64,000 nucleotides of DNA, taken from assembly GCA_914767715.1 (NCBI GenBank), contig OU612069.1, forward strand, positions 15,435,387 to 15,499,386, written 5' to 3'. This document shows, in pieces, positions 49,001 through 62,511 of this stretch. The notes beneath the pieces are model-generated. The model did not search any database and was not told the origin of the DNA. It saw only the letters and a program-made list of their open reading frames with translations. Source of the stretch: Membranipora membranacea (lineage: Eukaryota > Bryozoa > Gymnolaemata > Cheilostomatida > Membraniporidae). The first letter of the stretch is position 1. Every line of letters begins with the position of its first letter. A program made the translations under genes and the position numbers.

Positions 49001-52000
49001 CAAACTGACAATAGCAGTTGATGAGTTGGCTGTCGTCTCTGGATCTGTAGTAGATTGGAAGGTGGTTGCTGAATTGCCAAGAACATCTGCTTGGGTAGAT
49101 GTACTGTTCGCAGGGACAGTTGTTGCTGTAAAACCAAGAAGAAGAAGATTTAGAATTTTAAACTAGAATATTCTTGACACTGAATTAGGGCCACCTAAAA
49201 TTGAGCTGTCATCAGCCTGTCAACCTTTTCAAACTCAATACATAAATGCTAAATTAGGACCAAAGCCATATACAGTCTGGCATCAAGTTCTGCAGTAATT
49301 ATGCATTATTTAGTCACCATGAAGACTTAAAAGATGCACAGCACTTTCTGGCAAAATCATAAGACTTTCTGGCAAATTTTTTTTGTAATGTTAGAAATTG
49401 CCCTTCCTCCATTATTGATCTACAATATTTCGAGGGCTAGTTTTATGACAGTTCAGACATTTTTAAAAAGCAGAATATTAATTTCCACATTATTTTATAA
49501 TAAATATTAATTCCATTATCAGGAACATGGTACAATTGTATATAATTTAATTCATATACCTCAACATTTTTCTTAACTAGATAGAAGTGGTGGCTTATTC
49601 AGCCGGTACAGCACACGGCTGTAAAACCTAAAAATTTCTAACAATACAATTTTTTTTTAACCAAAAGTGCTATGACTGTTTAATGTCCCAAGATTGTATC
49701 TATCTAATTGAGTTGTTGCCTGTAGTCTGTAGCCATAAGAGACGTAAACTAAAATAATGTGTGTAAAAGGATATTGAGCAGCCTATCAAGATCAACATTT
49801 ATGAAGTTATTATTCAGCATCTAAGGAATTGCTCCAGTTTTGACTATAGTATATCTGATCGATAGAACAATATACTTGCTTACCTAAGGTTTCTGTATCA
49901 GTCATACAAATGAATTTGTGCTTTTCCGTGCATTCAGTCTGTATGATTGTTGCGTATTTTACACTTGCTAAAGTACAGTCTACAAATTAATTAATTGATT
50001 TACCTGACAATTCAAGTCTTTGAACAGCCAACAAAACCGGTACAGGCAAAACGTTTGTACAAGGTTTAACTGCTAGAATGGTGTAGAATACAGTGTACAG
50101 AGACTGTTCGCATATATTCGTCATAACAACCAACTCTCCTATATCTCTACAGAAATTTTAGTTCAATCACAATAAGCTCTTTCAACTATTTTGATTCCCA
50201 TAAGCCCTGCGCATCTGTCACAAAGCATGGTCATTTATTGTTTAGAATTGTCTAGATTGCCACATGTAAGAAATAATATTTGTTTATGTAATTTTGACAA
50301 GTCAAAAATGTTGTTGGCTAGATTATAAAAGATGACTCGATAAAATACAGGTCCCCTATGGTCGTAAAAGGTAATGCTCATCACTTTCTGCATTCTGGCT
50401 TGTTAGTAATATACTTAGATATTGATATTATAACATGATTCTTACCATTTGCGGTAGTCTGTCGCTTCCTTCGGCCATTATGGTATGATTCTGTTGAGGT
50501 TGTTTGCCAGGTATTCCAAGCTGGCTGGAGCGCAGCTGATGTGGTGACGAAAGAGCCGAACAGATTGATATTGGGGCTAGTTGTTGTAGACTCATCTGTG
50601 GTTACAGAGGCTGACTGCTGTGTAGATTGGGAGCTTGTTGTTGCTGTGACTGAGAGTGTTTGCTGAGTACCAGCAGAGCCAGCTGACTGTGTTGATGCTG
50701 CTAAAGTTGTTGATTGAGACAGTAATTTGGAATGCCATACCTTCGCATTTTCTCTACCTAGTCTCTCTATTCTGTAAGTTGTGAATATACTTGTATTGAT
50801 TAGCAAGCTCTCATACATGTTATCGCAAGCAGCGGGTATCAGTGCAATATCAACACCCTGTCAGAGGTCCTTAACATGAACTGCCATGCCTATGCAAATC
50901 GGCTCAAGAACGATCAAGAGCACCTGCTTCAACTCACACAAAAGCCCTCCACCAGGCCGATCTGTTCAACTTCATCCAATTTTTTTTATTAAACGATCCC
51001 GCACTGTTAAGCGAGGACAGTCGATACTTGCAAACACAAAGTATATATAGTTGAAAATAATTTATTTTTGGTTGTATGATTCTCATTACTGTTAGCTACA
51101 TCCGAGGGGTTTTTATTTTTCATTTTAGAAGCCTGCACCTCTTTTTATCTGTAAACATCTCTGGAGAGAGAGTACTAAATTAAACAAACAACAAACAATA
51201 TATGTTATACATAATTTTTTTATGATCACCACAGTAATTCATTTGATGAACCAAATTATCGACATACTTACACAGTCACAAAGTCTGTTTCATTGAAGTT
51301 GATCCATAACTTCTCACCTTCAGCTTGACAGAGACCTCCTGAATCAATGTAGTTAATACGAAAATCTATGAATGTATACTTATTAGACTCCTCACCTTGC
51401 TCCAAAACACCTGAAATAATGTGACTCGTTATCACAATGTTGAATCCTCTCTTCCCAATATAAAAAAGTTCTGGTGATGGGTGTTGGTTTTTGGTTTGGC
51501 CTTAGGGACTTAAAGATTTGTCATGGGTGCACGGATGGATAGCTGTTCAGAAATGATGTTAAATGTCCGTCAAGACTTCAATTGAAGGTGGTACGCAATT
51601 CAATCGTGAAGTTTTGCAAAGATGTTTTCAACAATCACCAACACTAACACAACTCATGACAAGAGAGGTAAAACACAAACACAGTTGTACCTCTGGCACC
51701 ATGTAAACGTCCCTTAACATTGCCAAAGAATATTTACCAACATTATATCTGGAAATTTTCATACAATCTCCTGCCACTTACTTGAATATTCGCAAACAAA
51801 CTCTGCTTTTAGGTTGCAATCCAAAGTGAACCAATCAGTTTCTCCCTCCAGTAATCCTACACAACTTGGATTTTGAGATAATCCCGAAATATCTAAATGT
51901 GTGAAAACAAGGAGGTAAGGCTCGGGTTCAAGAAATAAAAAAAAACATTGTTTTTCTGAGGTCCATTCGTTTTTTCTGACGTCACAAGAATTACGGTGTT

Positions 52001-55000
52001 TAAAGTTACTACACTGATCTTGTAAACAACTGAACAATCAGAAGGTTTGCGTGTGCAGCATTGCAAGTAGAGCAAGAATTTATGTTCATTTTTCGGGGAC
52101 AGGACCAAAGCCAATCCACTTTAATGGTACAGGTGTTGCCTAGCAATATACAAGCTTACTCATAATTGGTCTATTGTAGTTCTGGATAACTGTGCCATGG
52201 GCATCCACAAGCTCTTGCTCTTCCGGATAATAGAGGAGTCCTATCCAAACTTTGGGGACCAGTTCTTCTTTCATATATCTAAAATCCAAACTGGGTGTTC
52301 AGAATGATAAAATAAATAACAAACAAATGGTCGCATTATTTGTCATTCAAAAATGCTTGGTAGTCAGAAGCCATTAAGATACTCGGATGAATTTTTTTGG
52401 CTGCTGTTCATAAAGATAATTATCATCATGGTGTTGTTCTGTTATAGTAACAAATAACATCTATGATTGGGCAAAGAAATAATTGAGAAATATATACAAC
52501 AGGGATTTGGAAGCCTTCCACCAATTAAGTTTCTTTTAACTTGCTATGAATAAACACACTGTATGCTCATGCTTTATTGATATGTCTTTTTCTGGCCAGG
52601 TTGATTGTCTTCTTCTTCTTTACAGCAATAAAAAAATTTATATGAGGAAGAAAAAGTTTATTTACGATACCTTGATAAGAGGAGACTTGAATTTATACTC
52701 TTGGGATACCATAAAGTGACATTCCTGCCAGGGTTAGCCTTCTCTCTGCAGGCAACTAGAGCTTTATCCCAGGTTTTATCTTTTTTAGGTTCATCATCTT
52801 CATCTTCATCTTCAAAATGGAAATGGAAAAATAATGATAAGTTTTAATTGTTGTTTCCAAAAAGAGACTAAACAGCTCACAACGTGATAGTCAAAAGTTT
52901 GCAAGCTGTGAAAATCCAATTTGACATCTCCAATTGCTCGAGATTTTCCTATGCCAAGGTAACTATGGCAAGGGTGATGACCAACAGTATCCTACTGCGA
53001 GTATGGTATGTGCAATTAAACGTGGAAGTCTATCCATCAATAATTATTTCTGGAGTCTAACGCATGATAATTGCTTTCTTGTGTTTGTTGGCATCGTCAA
53101 ACAGAGAGATTTAGGTGTTTAAGATGAGGGGGAGGCAATACTTCAGGACATCAAGGAATCTCTCAATGAACAAATATGGGTGTAACCAGGAGAAGACAAG
53201 TCAGAAAATAGTGTCATATCTCAATTCACCAAAATGAGTCATTTTACAGCAACTAAGCAGAGTAATTTTACTTTGAGAATATTACCATCAGCCTGTGATG
53301 TGGTAAGATATTCCTCAGACACATTTTTATTGCTAGTCTCCATCGGATAACCTGTTGTGAGAAATTCTGTGGTGGATGCAGATTGAGGAGACTGACAGAA
53401 TAGAGTGGCAGTGTATTCACATGTGAACGAGGTCCATTTCTCTTGCGCTCCGACATCATGAACAACGCAGTCTGCAATCAAATAAAGTCAGTTCTATGTG
53501 GTGTCTGTAAAAGAGATAGATAAGAATGTTGGTACTTTTAACAATTTCATTTGTGGTCGATCAAGATAGATGTTCTATTATCATCAATCTTGAGGTAAAT
53601 TGCACACTCACCTTTCATCTCATCTATGTTGATAGTAAACCAGAACTCATGTGCAAACAAATTTTGTTCCTCTAATTTTCGCACCCTGTAAAACAACAGC
53701 TGGACACAATTTTATTCAGTAAATTTAAATCATCCATCACTCTAATAATTATGGGTTTGATTGTTGTTATGTGGGGTGTAAAATGTAGTTTTAAATGTAA
53801 ATCAATTTTCATTAGCAGCTCTCAATCTGTTTTTACAGTGCATGAAACATATTACATAGGAGTATATACATGTAAAGCTCACCTTAGCGCAACCTTGTAC
53901 AAGGCAGAATTTGGGAAGCGAGGCTAATGTATGGAGAGCTCACCCCCATTAGCAGCCTGGGTGGTGACTAGGATTCGTTCCTTACTTTTTAACTTGCTAC
54001 TCACGCCTGATTTGCTGTTTCGATGTCTTGGAACTGGTAGACTTCTAAACTTAAGGTTGCACAGTGGTTCTCTGCATCACCGGCACTTATCATCTCATTT
54101 ATATAGGTCAGACCTATCAGGGAGCCCGACTGTGAAATTTCAATGAAGGCTGGACCACCTGTATGATAGATCCAAAAACTATTAGCCAGTGTGAAAATTA
54201 TTAGTATAAATTTGAGTTGTATACATGAAGATATGCATTCAATACACATATACATTTATCTAAAACTTGGCGACCTGGCACATCTTACATGATGCCCCTA
54301 TTATTCTTGGAAATGAAATTTTAGGGGGTGTAATCGTTAAGTATCTTTGGAATGTTAAATGTAAAATGTTACAGCTTCAGGGACGATTCGAATGTAGTTT
54401 CGGAAAAATACTACTCAGGGAAGTGCTGCACTATCTTGTCTATCCTGAATTACTTCCAAACCAAAAGGTATCAAAGTGAAGCGGGGGACGTCACATAGAC
54501 GTCACAACTGACCAAGGCCTTGCAGTTGACTTATTTATTTAGTATAAAATCATTTACTTGAGGCATACCTATTTTGAACCATAATTGTCTGCATTTGCAT
54601 AGAGTCTTATTTTGCCGTAAGTCCGACATTTAATACAATGTATATGCGATGAATACCAAATAATTATTGATCGATATGTTCATTTCATTGGTGTGGATGT
54701 TGAGCAAATTGTAAATATTGGTTTACCTGGACTATTTGTATCAGAGCTTCTCTTCCTTCGTATATTCTCTACGAATAATTAAAAATTACTTGCTGCAGTT
54801 ATCAATTTGCCTGGTAAATAATTTATGGAAATTATTCTACCCTTATCGATTAGTTCAATAAATTTGTTTGGCTATGACGCACAAATGTTCTATAGCAAGT
54901 TCATTTTCTAAGCCATACAATTGATTCAAATTAAGTTACAAAATATCACTGACCTACAGTTTAGTCAAAGTAGTATTGGTCATAAAGATGTAATATATTT

Positions 55001-57356
55001 CCAACCTTTTCCTTGTTGAAAGTGTGTATCATTATAGGTTCCAAGGAACTCAAGAGAGCTCCCGCCTGCTGATATATTTGCATCACCCAAATTCAGAACC
55101 AGTATGTTGTTTATTTCTACCCTCAGGTTGTTGACCTCGCTCAAATATGTGGTCAGCAGTTTGTTCCACACACTTGGAGTGTAGTCAGCTAGAATGAACA
55201 ACGACCAAACAGAGAACTGGTTATAATGCAGAAATATTTCCGCTAAATTTATATTTCCGCCGACCTTTTAAAGAAATCACTTTCAATTACTCAACCAGAC
55301 TATTTCAGATATACTATGGAAATTATCTGACAGCTGTCACACTTTTTTTATCATCAATATCAATCATGATTCACACTGACTGACACTCCTAACTGTATGA
55401 GTTGGTGGTCATTGATGATCATATACAGAACCATTGGGGACACATCTGAGAGTTTTAACAATTTTGAACCAGACCTCAAGAGAAAATGATCCAACTCCGC
55501 CAGGAATCTGAGCACTCAGAGGTGTGTCAGATGCTTTAAAAAAATATAATTTTAGCGGAACTGGGATGCACAAATCGATGCTCACAACATCATACACTCA
55601 ACAGTTTTTCGTATATTGATTGTTACTTTGAAGTCACATATTAATCGCTTACCTGTCTCCCAGATGTTGTTGTCTGTAGTAACAGATACTTGGTTTCTTC
55701 TGACTGACACTCCTAATTGTATGAGTCGCTGGTCATTGATGATAACATACAGAACCATTGGAGACACATCTGAGGAGTTGTCAATACTGAACCAGACCTC
55801 AATATAAAAAGATCCAACTCCGCCAGGAATCTGAGCACTCAGAGGTGTGTCAGATTCTTCAACAATCTCTACTTTTAGCGGAACTGGGATGGAAAATTAT
55901 TCATGTTAGCCCGTGTAGATTATAATCATTGAAATGGCATATATGTATTTGTTTGGCAGTCAGTAGCAACATAGTCATCATTTAGAGAATTGGGTAACTC
56001 AAACTCAAACTCATACTTCCAAATACAAAATTCACACGGTGACACTATTTATCCTCATCATCTTAATGAGAAACAACACACATACCAATTAACTGTCCGA
56101 TAGTAATTCGGCCTATACCGAAAAATATGGTTACCTAGGACATCATAGCAACCTGAGCGACCATAAAGGAGGAAAAAAGTGCGGCACAGACGGACACAGC
56201 ACACATAAGTTAGTTAAATATGCCAATTCAAACATTGGCAACAGCAAATGTTTCACAGCCGTATGACTCCCATCGTTTATTGGGCATCACTCACATCTAA
56301 AAAAGGCAGGACAACAAAACCCTAGCACACCAAGCACCTTTAAAAACTTATTTAGTGAATTTCAACCTACTCCATACCTTCTATTGATCACAAATTATGT
56401 GACCATGTTGTAATCCTTATCTTATACAATGGCTTACCTGACTTTATAGCTGTCCATGCCTCATCAATTCCTTTGTCGTTTAGCATCTCTGCAATGAAAT
56501 AGTTCTCTGTTTCATCAGTTATAAAGAGAAGTTGTCCTCCCAATGCAGAGCAGGCATGAGAAGCCTGTGTTTTATCCATTTGAGATGTTGTTATTTTGTA
56601 GCAGTACAATCCATATTCTTGCCATTTTTCCTCACATTTTTCAACAACTTAAAAGAAAAGTCAACTTGTAACTGCAAGACACCACTAATTCTTTCGAGAT
56701 ACAGTTTGACACAAGTCTCTGAGGGAGTTCTCTGCATTGATGACAGTATTCTTAGAAAATTGAGGGTCTAGACAGCAGTCTTGAATTGGCAAGTCTGGAC
56801 AGCTTATACAAGAAAAAGTATGCACTGTGAATCATAACTTAACATATATTATATTTTAATTATTAGAGGACACTTTTGCGCATTCTAATCCCTCACCAAT
56901 TTTCTGTGTTGTTGTTGAAGGGATGGTAATCTTGTCTCCCGGGTTATCTGTGAATATAACATTGCCTCCATCCTCAACAGGACAGGTCAGATTGAAATTG
57001 TAGAATATTGTCTGAGGTATGAAAATTCTCTCGGTCTCATTCTTTGAACCAGCAGTATAGCTTCCATTTGATGATCCTAGCAAACAATGACAGATGATGA
57101 TAAACTGTACCTACCAACCTCACATAATAGATGGATATCGGTATCACTGTACCTCTGTGCCTCTTAACATTTATCTTTGCTTATCTCAGATATTCAGTAG
57201 CTAATCAAAACAAGCACCATTTTGTTCACGCCAAAAACTTTTCCAACAGCTACCTAGACCTAGACACAGTGAGATAGTGTGATTTTTTCAATTGGGCATA
57301 CCTGAAACTACTATGATGAGAGATAGAATCCCAACCACCTGATGGAGTTTCATCAT
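46011..57356 (-). CDS. Giant lectin/mucin membrane protein, 19 exons (1417 aa)
   Basis: Exons (minus, high to low): 57356-57302, 57076-56897, 56647-56438, 55883-55653, 55188-55006, 54768-54727, 54158-54005, 53685-53612, 53471-53286, 52809-52671, 52278-52160, 51892-51782, 51410-51272, 50771-50446, 49125-47719, 47535-47377, 47236-47021, 46624-46521, 46229-46011; 4254 bases in phase, mostly phase-1 introns. Order: signal peptide (1-18); half C-type-lectin-like domain (79-148); laminin-G-like beta-sandwich (149-286); basic RRKR (~290); a lectin-like domain (301-~400); another (439-561, with KVWIGLLYY and DWFTLDC...FVCEY); first half of a further one (562-~640); Ser/Thr-rich mucin (~640-1150) with RRKR (~708) and RKKR (~1148); its second half (1186-1238, GEWFNDDCNNARQSVCK); a stem with YADPPETSYKC; transmembrane helix (~1341-1366); basic tail with RGRPPKK. 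One intron uses a GC donor. Extracellular adhesion or recognition role inferred. Confidence 0.85.
47719..49125 (-). repeat. Ser/Thr-rich mucin exon with short imperfect repeats
   Basis: A single 1407-base exon encodes ~470 residues dominated by S, T, Q and G. Peptide words recur (SQGSTP, TSESQNTSSASQ, QVTTSSSQ), and the duplicated blocks around 48100-48350 show it grew by repeat expansion. Dense O-glycosylation is expected. Both strands are open over long stretches here; only the minus frame has splice context. Confidence 0.8.
55377..55567 (-). pseudogene. Dead tandem duplicate of the laminin-G-like exon
   Basis: This closely repeats exon 4 of the lectin-mucin gene (matching 55700-55883), including its acceptor context. 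The shared SDTPLSAQIPGGVGSF stretch is intact. One extra base about halfway (in the segment equivalent to the codons after VWF) shifts the frame into TGA. The copy also lacks the donor-side end. It lies in the intron between exons 4 and 5 and is presumably skipped. Confidence 0.85.
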
Positions 57357-59302
57357 TGTAGTGCTCTACCTTGTTGTTTATAACAGGCTATATATCAATT
57401 GCAGTGATTTTGTTCCCTCCTCCAATGGATGCTAAATGGTGCGATAATGTTCAATCAAAAAATGACTCAAAAGTAGAAGCTTCATGTGAAGGTTTCAGTA
57501 ATGATATTGGATGACTTGCAATGATAGTTAAACAAAAGCTGTTTGACCAACAATATCAATCACTTTTCACTTCGAGGTTAACATCAAAATTAGTTTATTC
57601 ATAAATCAAATCATCAAACAGTAAAAGATTGACTCAAGATGAATAAATTATATTAGATATTTGAAATTTTATTTAATATTGCGCACATACACAAACAGGT
57701 ATCTAATTGGGTTTAAACATCACATTGAATGCTGTTAGAACAGCAAGATTGATTGATTTTCTTTCACTGTTATTGTATGCAATAATTACCTGACTATCGC
57801 AGCAATAATCTCTTCATTCTTTTTCACATATCATGAGAGTAATATCACTATTCTAGTATTTTATTTGTTCAACGGGCATATGGTGTTTTTTGAAGTCTTG
57901 TGTCACCAATGTCCGTTAATGTTGTTTATAAATAAGAGGGATTTGTCACACAACGCAAGATGACACATAGGTAGCCCACATGAGGGTTACACAAACCCCA
58001 TTAGTAGTATTCATTCCCAGCAGAGTCCTCGGTGCAGCTGTTTTGCAGAAAACCCTGCCTTGACTCTGTAAAAGGTTGATAGAGTAAGTTAATTCCTGTG
58101 ACTGTATTCATTTGGCTTATAGCTGTGAGATATCATTGTAGAATCCAAAAGAGGCTCAACTCTGTTTTAATCAGTTGGGATAGAATGTTTCTTATTGAAC
58201 AAAATGGACAAATGGATCAAGGATGGTGATTCTGGTTTCTTTAAAGTCCATAGTATCCTTGTCCTTTTTCCAATAATAGGATTCATCAACAGACAGATAT
58301 ACTAGAAGAAATGTTTGCCACTCCATAATATTTCACGTGAAGTATTGAAATACATATTGACAATTGCATTGGTAAAACTAACCATGATGGTTTATTTCTT
58401 TGAGCTGCGTCAATATCGGATCCATGGCAATTGTCTCTGTTCCAGTTTTTTGGAAGGATAAACGAAGCATTGAAGGTGACGACTGCAGCAAATGTACCAT
58501 TTGAAACCCCACTAAGGGTGTGTTTTTTATTGCTTCCACCCTTATGTCATAATTTGCTATTCTACTAAAACTTATGGATTGTAGCAAAAAGGATTTCTAG
58601 TATATCTGAGGCTCCAAGGCTAGATGTGTTGATATTAGAGCGATATTTTTTAAATATGCATCCCGCTCACGCCTTTTCTGTTTACCCCTGAGGCTTGTTC
58701 TATAGGATGCAATAGTGACGGTGATGAAATGGAATATGGTTTGTTTTTATTGAGGGCATTTATGATTGTTGAAATGATTTCCTCACTGAGGGTGAACTGG
58801 CTGTCTGAGGTCCATGAGTAAAAGTGGTTAGTGAGTGGATCATAAAAATAGAGGAGTCAGGAACAGGGGAGGATTATGAGAGGCTCTGGTGACATGGTAG
58901 TTACAGCCACTGAACATACAAGTGGATAATAAAATCTGCATTTAGTTAAAATTTGAGTCAATGGGTAATGACCAGACCTTTCAAATTATTTCTCTACTAA
59001 GACTCAGCAACATCTCTTTTTCGTCATTCTCATCTGGTAATCAGCTTCATACTTGACGATCTTAAAGGGCTAAATTGTCAGATACATAGCTTTAAACTGA
59101 GTGGCGAACAGCTTACCTGCAAATCAATAAATGACTTTATGAATCCTGGCCCAAAAGAAAATGCCTCAATGTCTGACGATTCACAAAGACAACCCTGCAA
59201 CGACTTTAGAAAATATTCCTCAGTACGCTATATGCTACCAAAAAACACCAAACAATTCTGAGGAAGTTCCATTGCAAGCATCAAGCTGCATATTTTTTGA
59301 AA
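57357..59302. other. Upstream flank of the lectin-mucin gene
   Basis: It should contain the promoter of the minus-strand gene. A minus-strand open stretch at 58378-58587 has no splice support. Nothing else is recognised. Confidence 0.45.
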
Positions 59303-59450
59303 GGCTTATTAAACCACTACTGCCACACAGCCAAATGTGTGCTTATAGAATTCTGCATAGCTCAAACTAATAAAATGAGGCTGCAATCTTAGCATTGTCA
59401 CCTAATGAGCAAATAATTTGCACAAACTGATCGTCAAAATTAGGGTATGA
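59303..59450 (+). repeat. SINE tail, copy 3
   Basis: It matches the SINE 3' part at 6985-7138 (AAACCACT(G/A)CTGCCACA, GTCACCTAATG(A/G)GCAAATAA, TTTGCACAAACTGAT). The head is not evident upstream, so this is a 5'-truncated insertion, as expected for a retroposon. Confidence 0.75.
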
Positions 59451-59689
59451 AATCAGTTTCGAATGGTCAACAGCCACTTAGCAGTATTGTAGCTGCGGGC
59501 CGCTGCATTGTGGCCCCTACCATTCAATTGGAGTGTCGGCTAAAACCAAGAAGACTGATGTGTCTTTCTGATTGTAACAGTCAGTACAAAAGCCTGAGTT
59601 TCAATGACACAATAGAGGCTATCAAGGGCCTGACCTGAATAATTGACTCTTAGGGGTTCATATGAGATTCAGACTGAAACTTTAATTGT

Positions 59690-60390
59690 AATTGTGACAT
59701 CGGCAAACGTACCATAGTTTTCATGTTACACCCACACATCGAGACTTGCGCGAATGCTCTGGCTAGACAAATACGACGATGAGAAGTCCTATCGAATGCG
59801 TGTACACATTCTTGGTGCCAAATCATCCCCAAGCTGTGCCAAATACAGACGCTTAGCTAATGATCATTGTGAACTATATTCGGAGGCCCAGAATTTCATC
59901 ATTAAAGATTTCTACGTTGATGACAGTCTACACAGTGTTGATACTCCAGAGGAGGCTACTAAGAATCCAACAATGACACTAGAGCTAATTGAAGTAAGGT
60001 TAACCTCTGGGAGCATAAGTTGATATCTAACAATAGTGGTGTGCACCTGTCATTTCCTGATAAAGATGTCAATCTGAACCAGTCTGGTGATATTGAATTA
60101 CTGGAGACAGAAAGCGCCCTCATGATGCTCTGGTATCTGCAAACAAAATCATTCAAGTATCAGTATGATTTATGCCTAATTTGCCACCAATTTACTCAAA
60201 AAAAGCATCTCATCTAGTGTGGGGTCTGTGTATGACATGATGGGTGTAATCTCACCTCGGCTTATGCCTTGACATAACTGGATTCAGCAGACCTGTAAAT
60301 CTCGTCTCGATTGGGATTAGCCCCTACGTAGTACCGCTCCAAATCAATGGGAATTATGGGACATAGAATTGTGAAGAATATCGGCAATAT
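59690..60390 (+). mobile_element. BEL/Pao LTR-retrotransposon pol remnant
   Basis: A decayed reverse-transcriptase stretch in several frames: HRDLR-x-MLWLDKYDDEKSY, HILGAKSSPSCAKY, then NFIIKDFYVDDSLHSV with the YVDD catalytic box near 59913-59924, then HKLISNNSGV, then SVYDMMGVISP and LDWD ... QWELWD. The SSPSCA and FYVDD motifs and the VYD-x(4)-SP step are the order seen in BEL/Pao pol. At least three frame changes and stops show it is dead. No LTRs were identified. Described only as a relic. Confidence 0.75.
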
Positions 60391-62511
60391 GTATTCCCCG
60401 GTGTATAAACCCTGAGGGGTTTTGTACCAATCAAATAACAGCTCCAGACATTTGCTGATACCAGCCATAAAGGTTACACAAAGTAGTACAGGGCATCCCG
60501 TATAAGACAGCAGTAATGAATTCTGAGGTAACAAGTTTTATCATGATCCTAGGAAGGTCTTAGTTTTTCTCTGATAGAAATTGGTACAATATCCTCAATA
60601 TCTCAACTCCCATCATGTTTTAAAATCTGTAATCTCTACCAATTGGTATGTCACTATATCTGCGAGATGTTGATAAGCATCCCTTTTATGACAGCATTAA
60701 TTGATTCTGAGGTAACAATAAAGGAAGTGAAAAAGATGATTCAAATAACCTGAAAAATACTCAAAATTTATCAATAGCACAATATATAACGTTGATATTC
60801 GGTTCCCCACCGTGTTTTGAAAATCCTATGCTCCTATCTACTTCTCGCAATAAATCATCATCACCAATTTGCATCAAAAGAGAAGACAACTCGGCATTTT
60901 TGTTAAGTTGCGACATTTGCGACGTTAGTGGGTTCAAGCTATTGCGACGTTATAAAAAACCTTCGTTGCGACGTTTTTGAGATTGCGACGTTTTGACGTT
61001 TGTGACGTATGTGGGTTTAACAGGGAGATACAACTCTTAAAATCTGGTTAAATTCTAGATCAATCTAGCTCATATAGATGTTGATGATTTGCTCTGTGTA
61101 GTGGGCACATGAAACTATCTTCAATGCTATACATAGAACAGCATCCAGTTATTCGCCCAAAAGCATCGTACCTAGCCAAACCAATGAACAGGCATTATCA
61201 TGACAGTGTAGCTCACCAGGGGTTCACCACAACAAGGTATCACCTATTTTGCAAGTAGGGAAGAAATGCATAAAAAACTAAGCACAATGTTTCAGTGGAT
61301 AATGTATTCATTCTGTATGAGGAATCTAATAAGTTAGAGTGGAAAACTGGCAGTGCTGATGGATTAGTACCATCGGTCAAAGTATTGACAATAGATTCTG
61401 ATGGTACCCCTAGAGAGTATAATTGTCCTTTATCAAAGCCGCTCCGCATATTAGAATCAGATGCAAATATGTAAACCATAGTTTCATGATATGACATGAG
61501 GGCATAACTCTATTTTTGTCTCAGAGCACTCAATATGAACGATTCTCAATTTTCTCTCCGCACATTGTATTATTGTCATTGTTCATGGTTATATTGCTAA
61601 TGATGTCTCAAATCTGGTACGTCATTGTTATGATGAAATGATAGCTTCTGTTTACATGATTTCAACTGTTAGTTCTTTTTCTCGAGTCATGGTTCAGAAA
61701 ATGTCTGTTTGGTCCCTGGGTTCCATTTCTGCTTAATCTGCTTGTGGATTCTGTGCATTGTGTGCATATGTGGAGAAATCACGAGGTGATTTGGCTGGAA
61801 GTGTAGATGCGGTGCACTGCATTGTTGGTGGTGTTGCCTCTACTATTTGCCTGGAGTGTTGGCTGATTGCATTGCCATTGTGTTGCCTGAGCTGTCCCAA
61901 CCAATGTATGCTTTCATGCCCAAGAAGCTGCACTTTTTCATCATTCTCCACTGTCTATTTCATAAACTGGTAGGAGTCAGGCTTTGTATTGCTCAAGATC
62001 TGGCTCTATAACCGATTGACAAATTTGTTGTAACTCATGCCATGGCAGAGTAATGCCTTGTTGCTGTATTCAGTTAACGCAGAGCTGATTGAAGAGGATT
62101 CCTGAATAATCATTTTGGTATTGGCCTCCCAGGAGCAGTCTTCATTATTCATAACCATACCATATTGTTGTGAGTTGAGATGAGTTGTCTTCCCTCAGAA
62201 CGATGGGGCGCAACTCCGGTAACCATTCAATGGTTCATTAGGCAAATTGGGCTAAGTTGATGATGTGCTCGGATTATGACAACCAACATCCTAGCAGTTG
62301 TTTCCCTGGAACTCAAACTCTCAATTAGTCAATGCTACTGTGCTCCAACAAAAAGGGCGAACGTAACCTTCGTCAAGCATACAACACAGTCGATAGGCAT
62401 ATTTGTTGGCAAGGAATTTTTGAGGTGCGCAATAATTAGAATAATGGTGCTAGTGAAGACGGCCATCAATGTAGTCTTAAACCTTGCTGGGTTGGGTGCA
62501 AACATTACCTA
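60391..62511. other. Repeat-rich intergenic region
   Basis: No supported exon was seen. It contains the GCGACGTT cluster at 60908-61010. Open stretches on either strand at 61240-61970 lack splice context or recognisable motifs. Confidence 0.45.
60908..61010. repeat. Clustered GCGACGTT motif
   Basis: The word GCGAC(G/A)TT occurs five times in about 85 bases (at about 60910, 60919, 60943, 60967, 60984), followed by two TGACGT words. Spacing is irregular, so it is not a simple tandem satellite. CpG is scarce in the rest of the window, which makes the cluster stand out. Confidence 0.75.

Noticed and set aside
47898-49166. Long plus-strand open frames opposite the mucin exon
   Set aside because: They are the antisense of the Ser/Thr-rich repeats, give low-complexity W/L/V-rich peptides and have no splice context. 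The minus frame joins in phase on both sides.
59447-59640. Open frame just upstream of the BEL/Pao remnant as part of pol
   Set aside because: No protease or RT motif could be recognised and it follows a SINE tail, so it was not joined to the element.
60908-61010. CRISPR-like array
   Set aside because: The repeats are 8-10 bases with irregular short spacing in an animal genome; not a CRISPR.
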